Shown here in pieces: positions 63,975 through 64,000 of a DNA stretch of 64,000 bases. The stretch spans positions 59,057 to 123,056 of the forward strand of contig JAUIAU010000006.1 in the NCBI GenBank assembly GCA_030425185.1. The letters run 5' to 3'. Source of the stretch: Alphaproteobacteria bacterium (GTDB lineage: Bacteria; Pseudomonadota; Alphaproteobacteria; Rhodobacterales; Rhodobacteraceae). The position numbers and the translations under genes were made by a program. The notes beneath the pieces are model-generated. The model was not told the origin of the DNA. It saw nothing but the letters and a program-made list of their open reading frames with translations, and did not search any database. Positions within the stretch are counted from its first letter, which is position 1. Each line of letters begins with the position of its first letter.

Positions 63975-64000
63975 CTGAAATCCATTAGTATCAAAGACAT

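Overview
About 64 kb of a high-GC alphaproteobacterial chromosome, Rhodobacterales-like by gene content (CcrM, RNase HII, IalB, AlaE, LpxK/WaaA, GANTC biology). It is almost entirely coding. Contents are mainly housekeeping genes: ribA, xthA, waaA-lpxK, mutY, ccrM, rnhB, kbl-tdh, serA/serC/serB, rlmN, dapD/dapE/dapF, rnr, typA, mtaB, and tRNA-Arg(CCT) and tRNA-Lys(TTT). Accessory pieces are a RES/Xre-type toxin-antitoxin pair, a homogentisate catabolic operon, a lone alkB-like monooxygenase, a Hint-domain protein, a STAS/RsbW-like pair and a frameshifted methyltransferase. No CRISPR, prophage, transposase or rRNA operon was seen. Items most worth a second look: (1) a small secreted protein overlapping a gene for a membrane protein with a C-terminal OmpR-like winged-helix domain (19323-20283); (2) exactly 11-bp-phased ACCGACG arrays at two unlinked loci (20300 and 56165), the second beside a ~130-bp structured inverted repeat whose ends recur in the serA-serC gap; (3) a shared promoter motif CATCTTG(TTG)TGGATAACC with a perfect DnaA-box match about 40 bp upstream of both ccrM and dapE, and two GANTC sites in the ccrM promoter; (4) a perfect palindrome in the promoter spacer of the homogentisate operon, which also encodes a metal-ligand-depleted MBL protein and two small membrane proteins. 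All calls come from reading the sequence and supplied translations; no database search was run.
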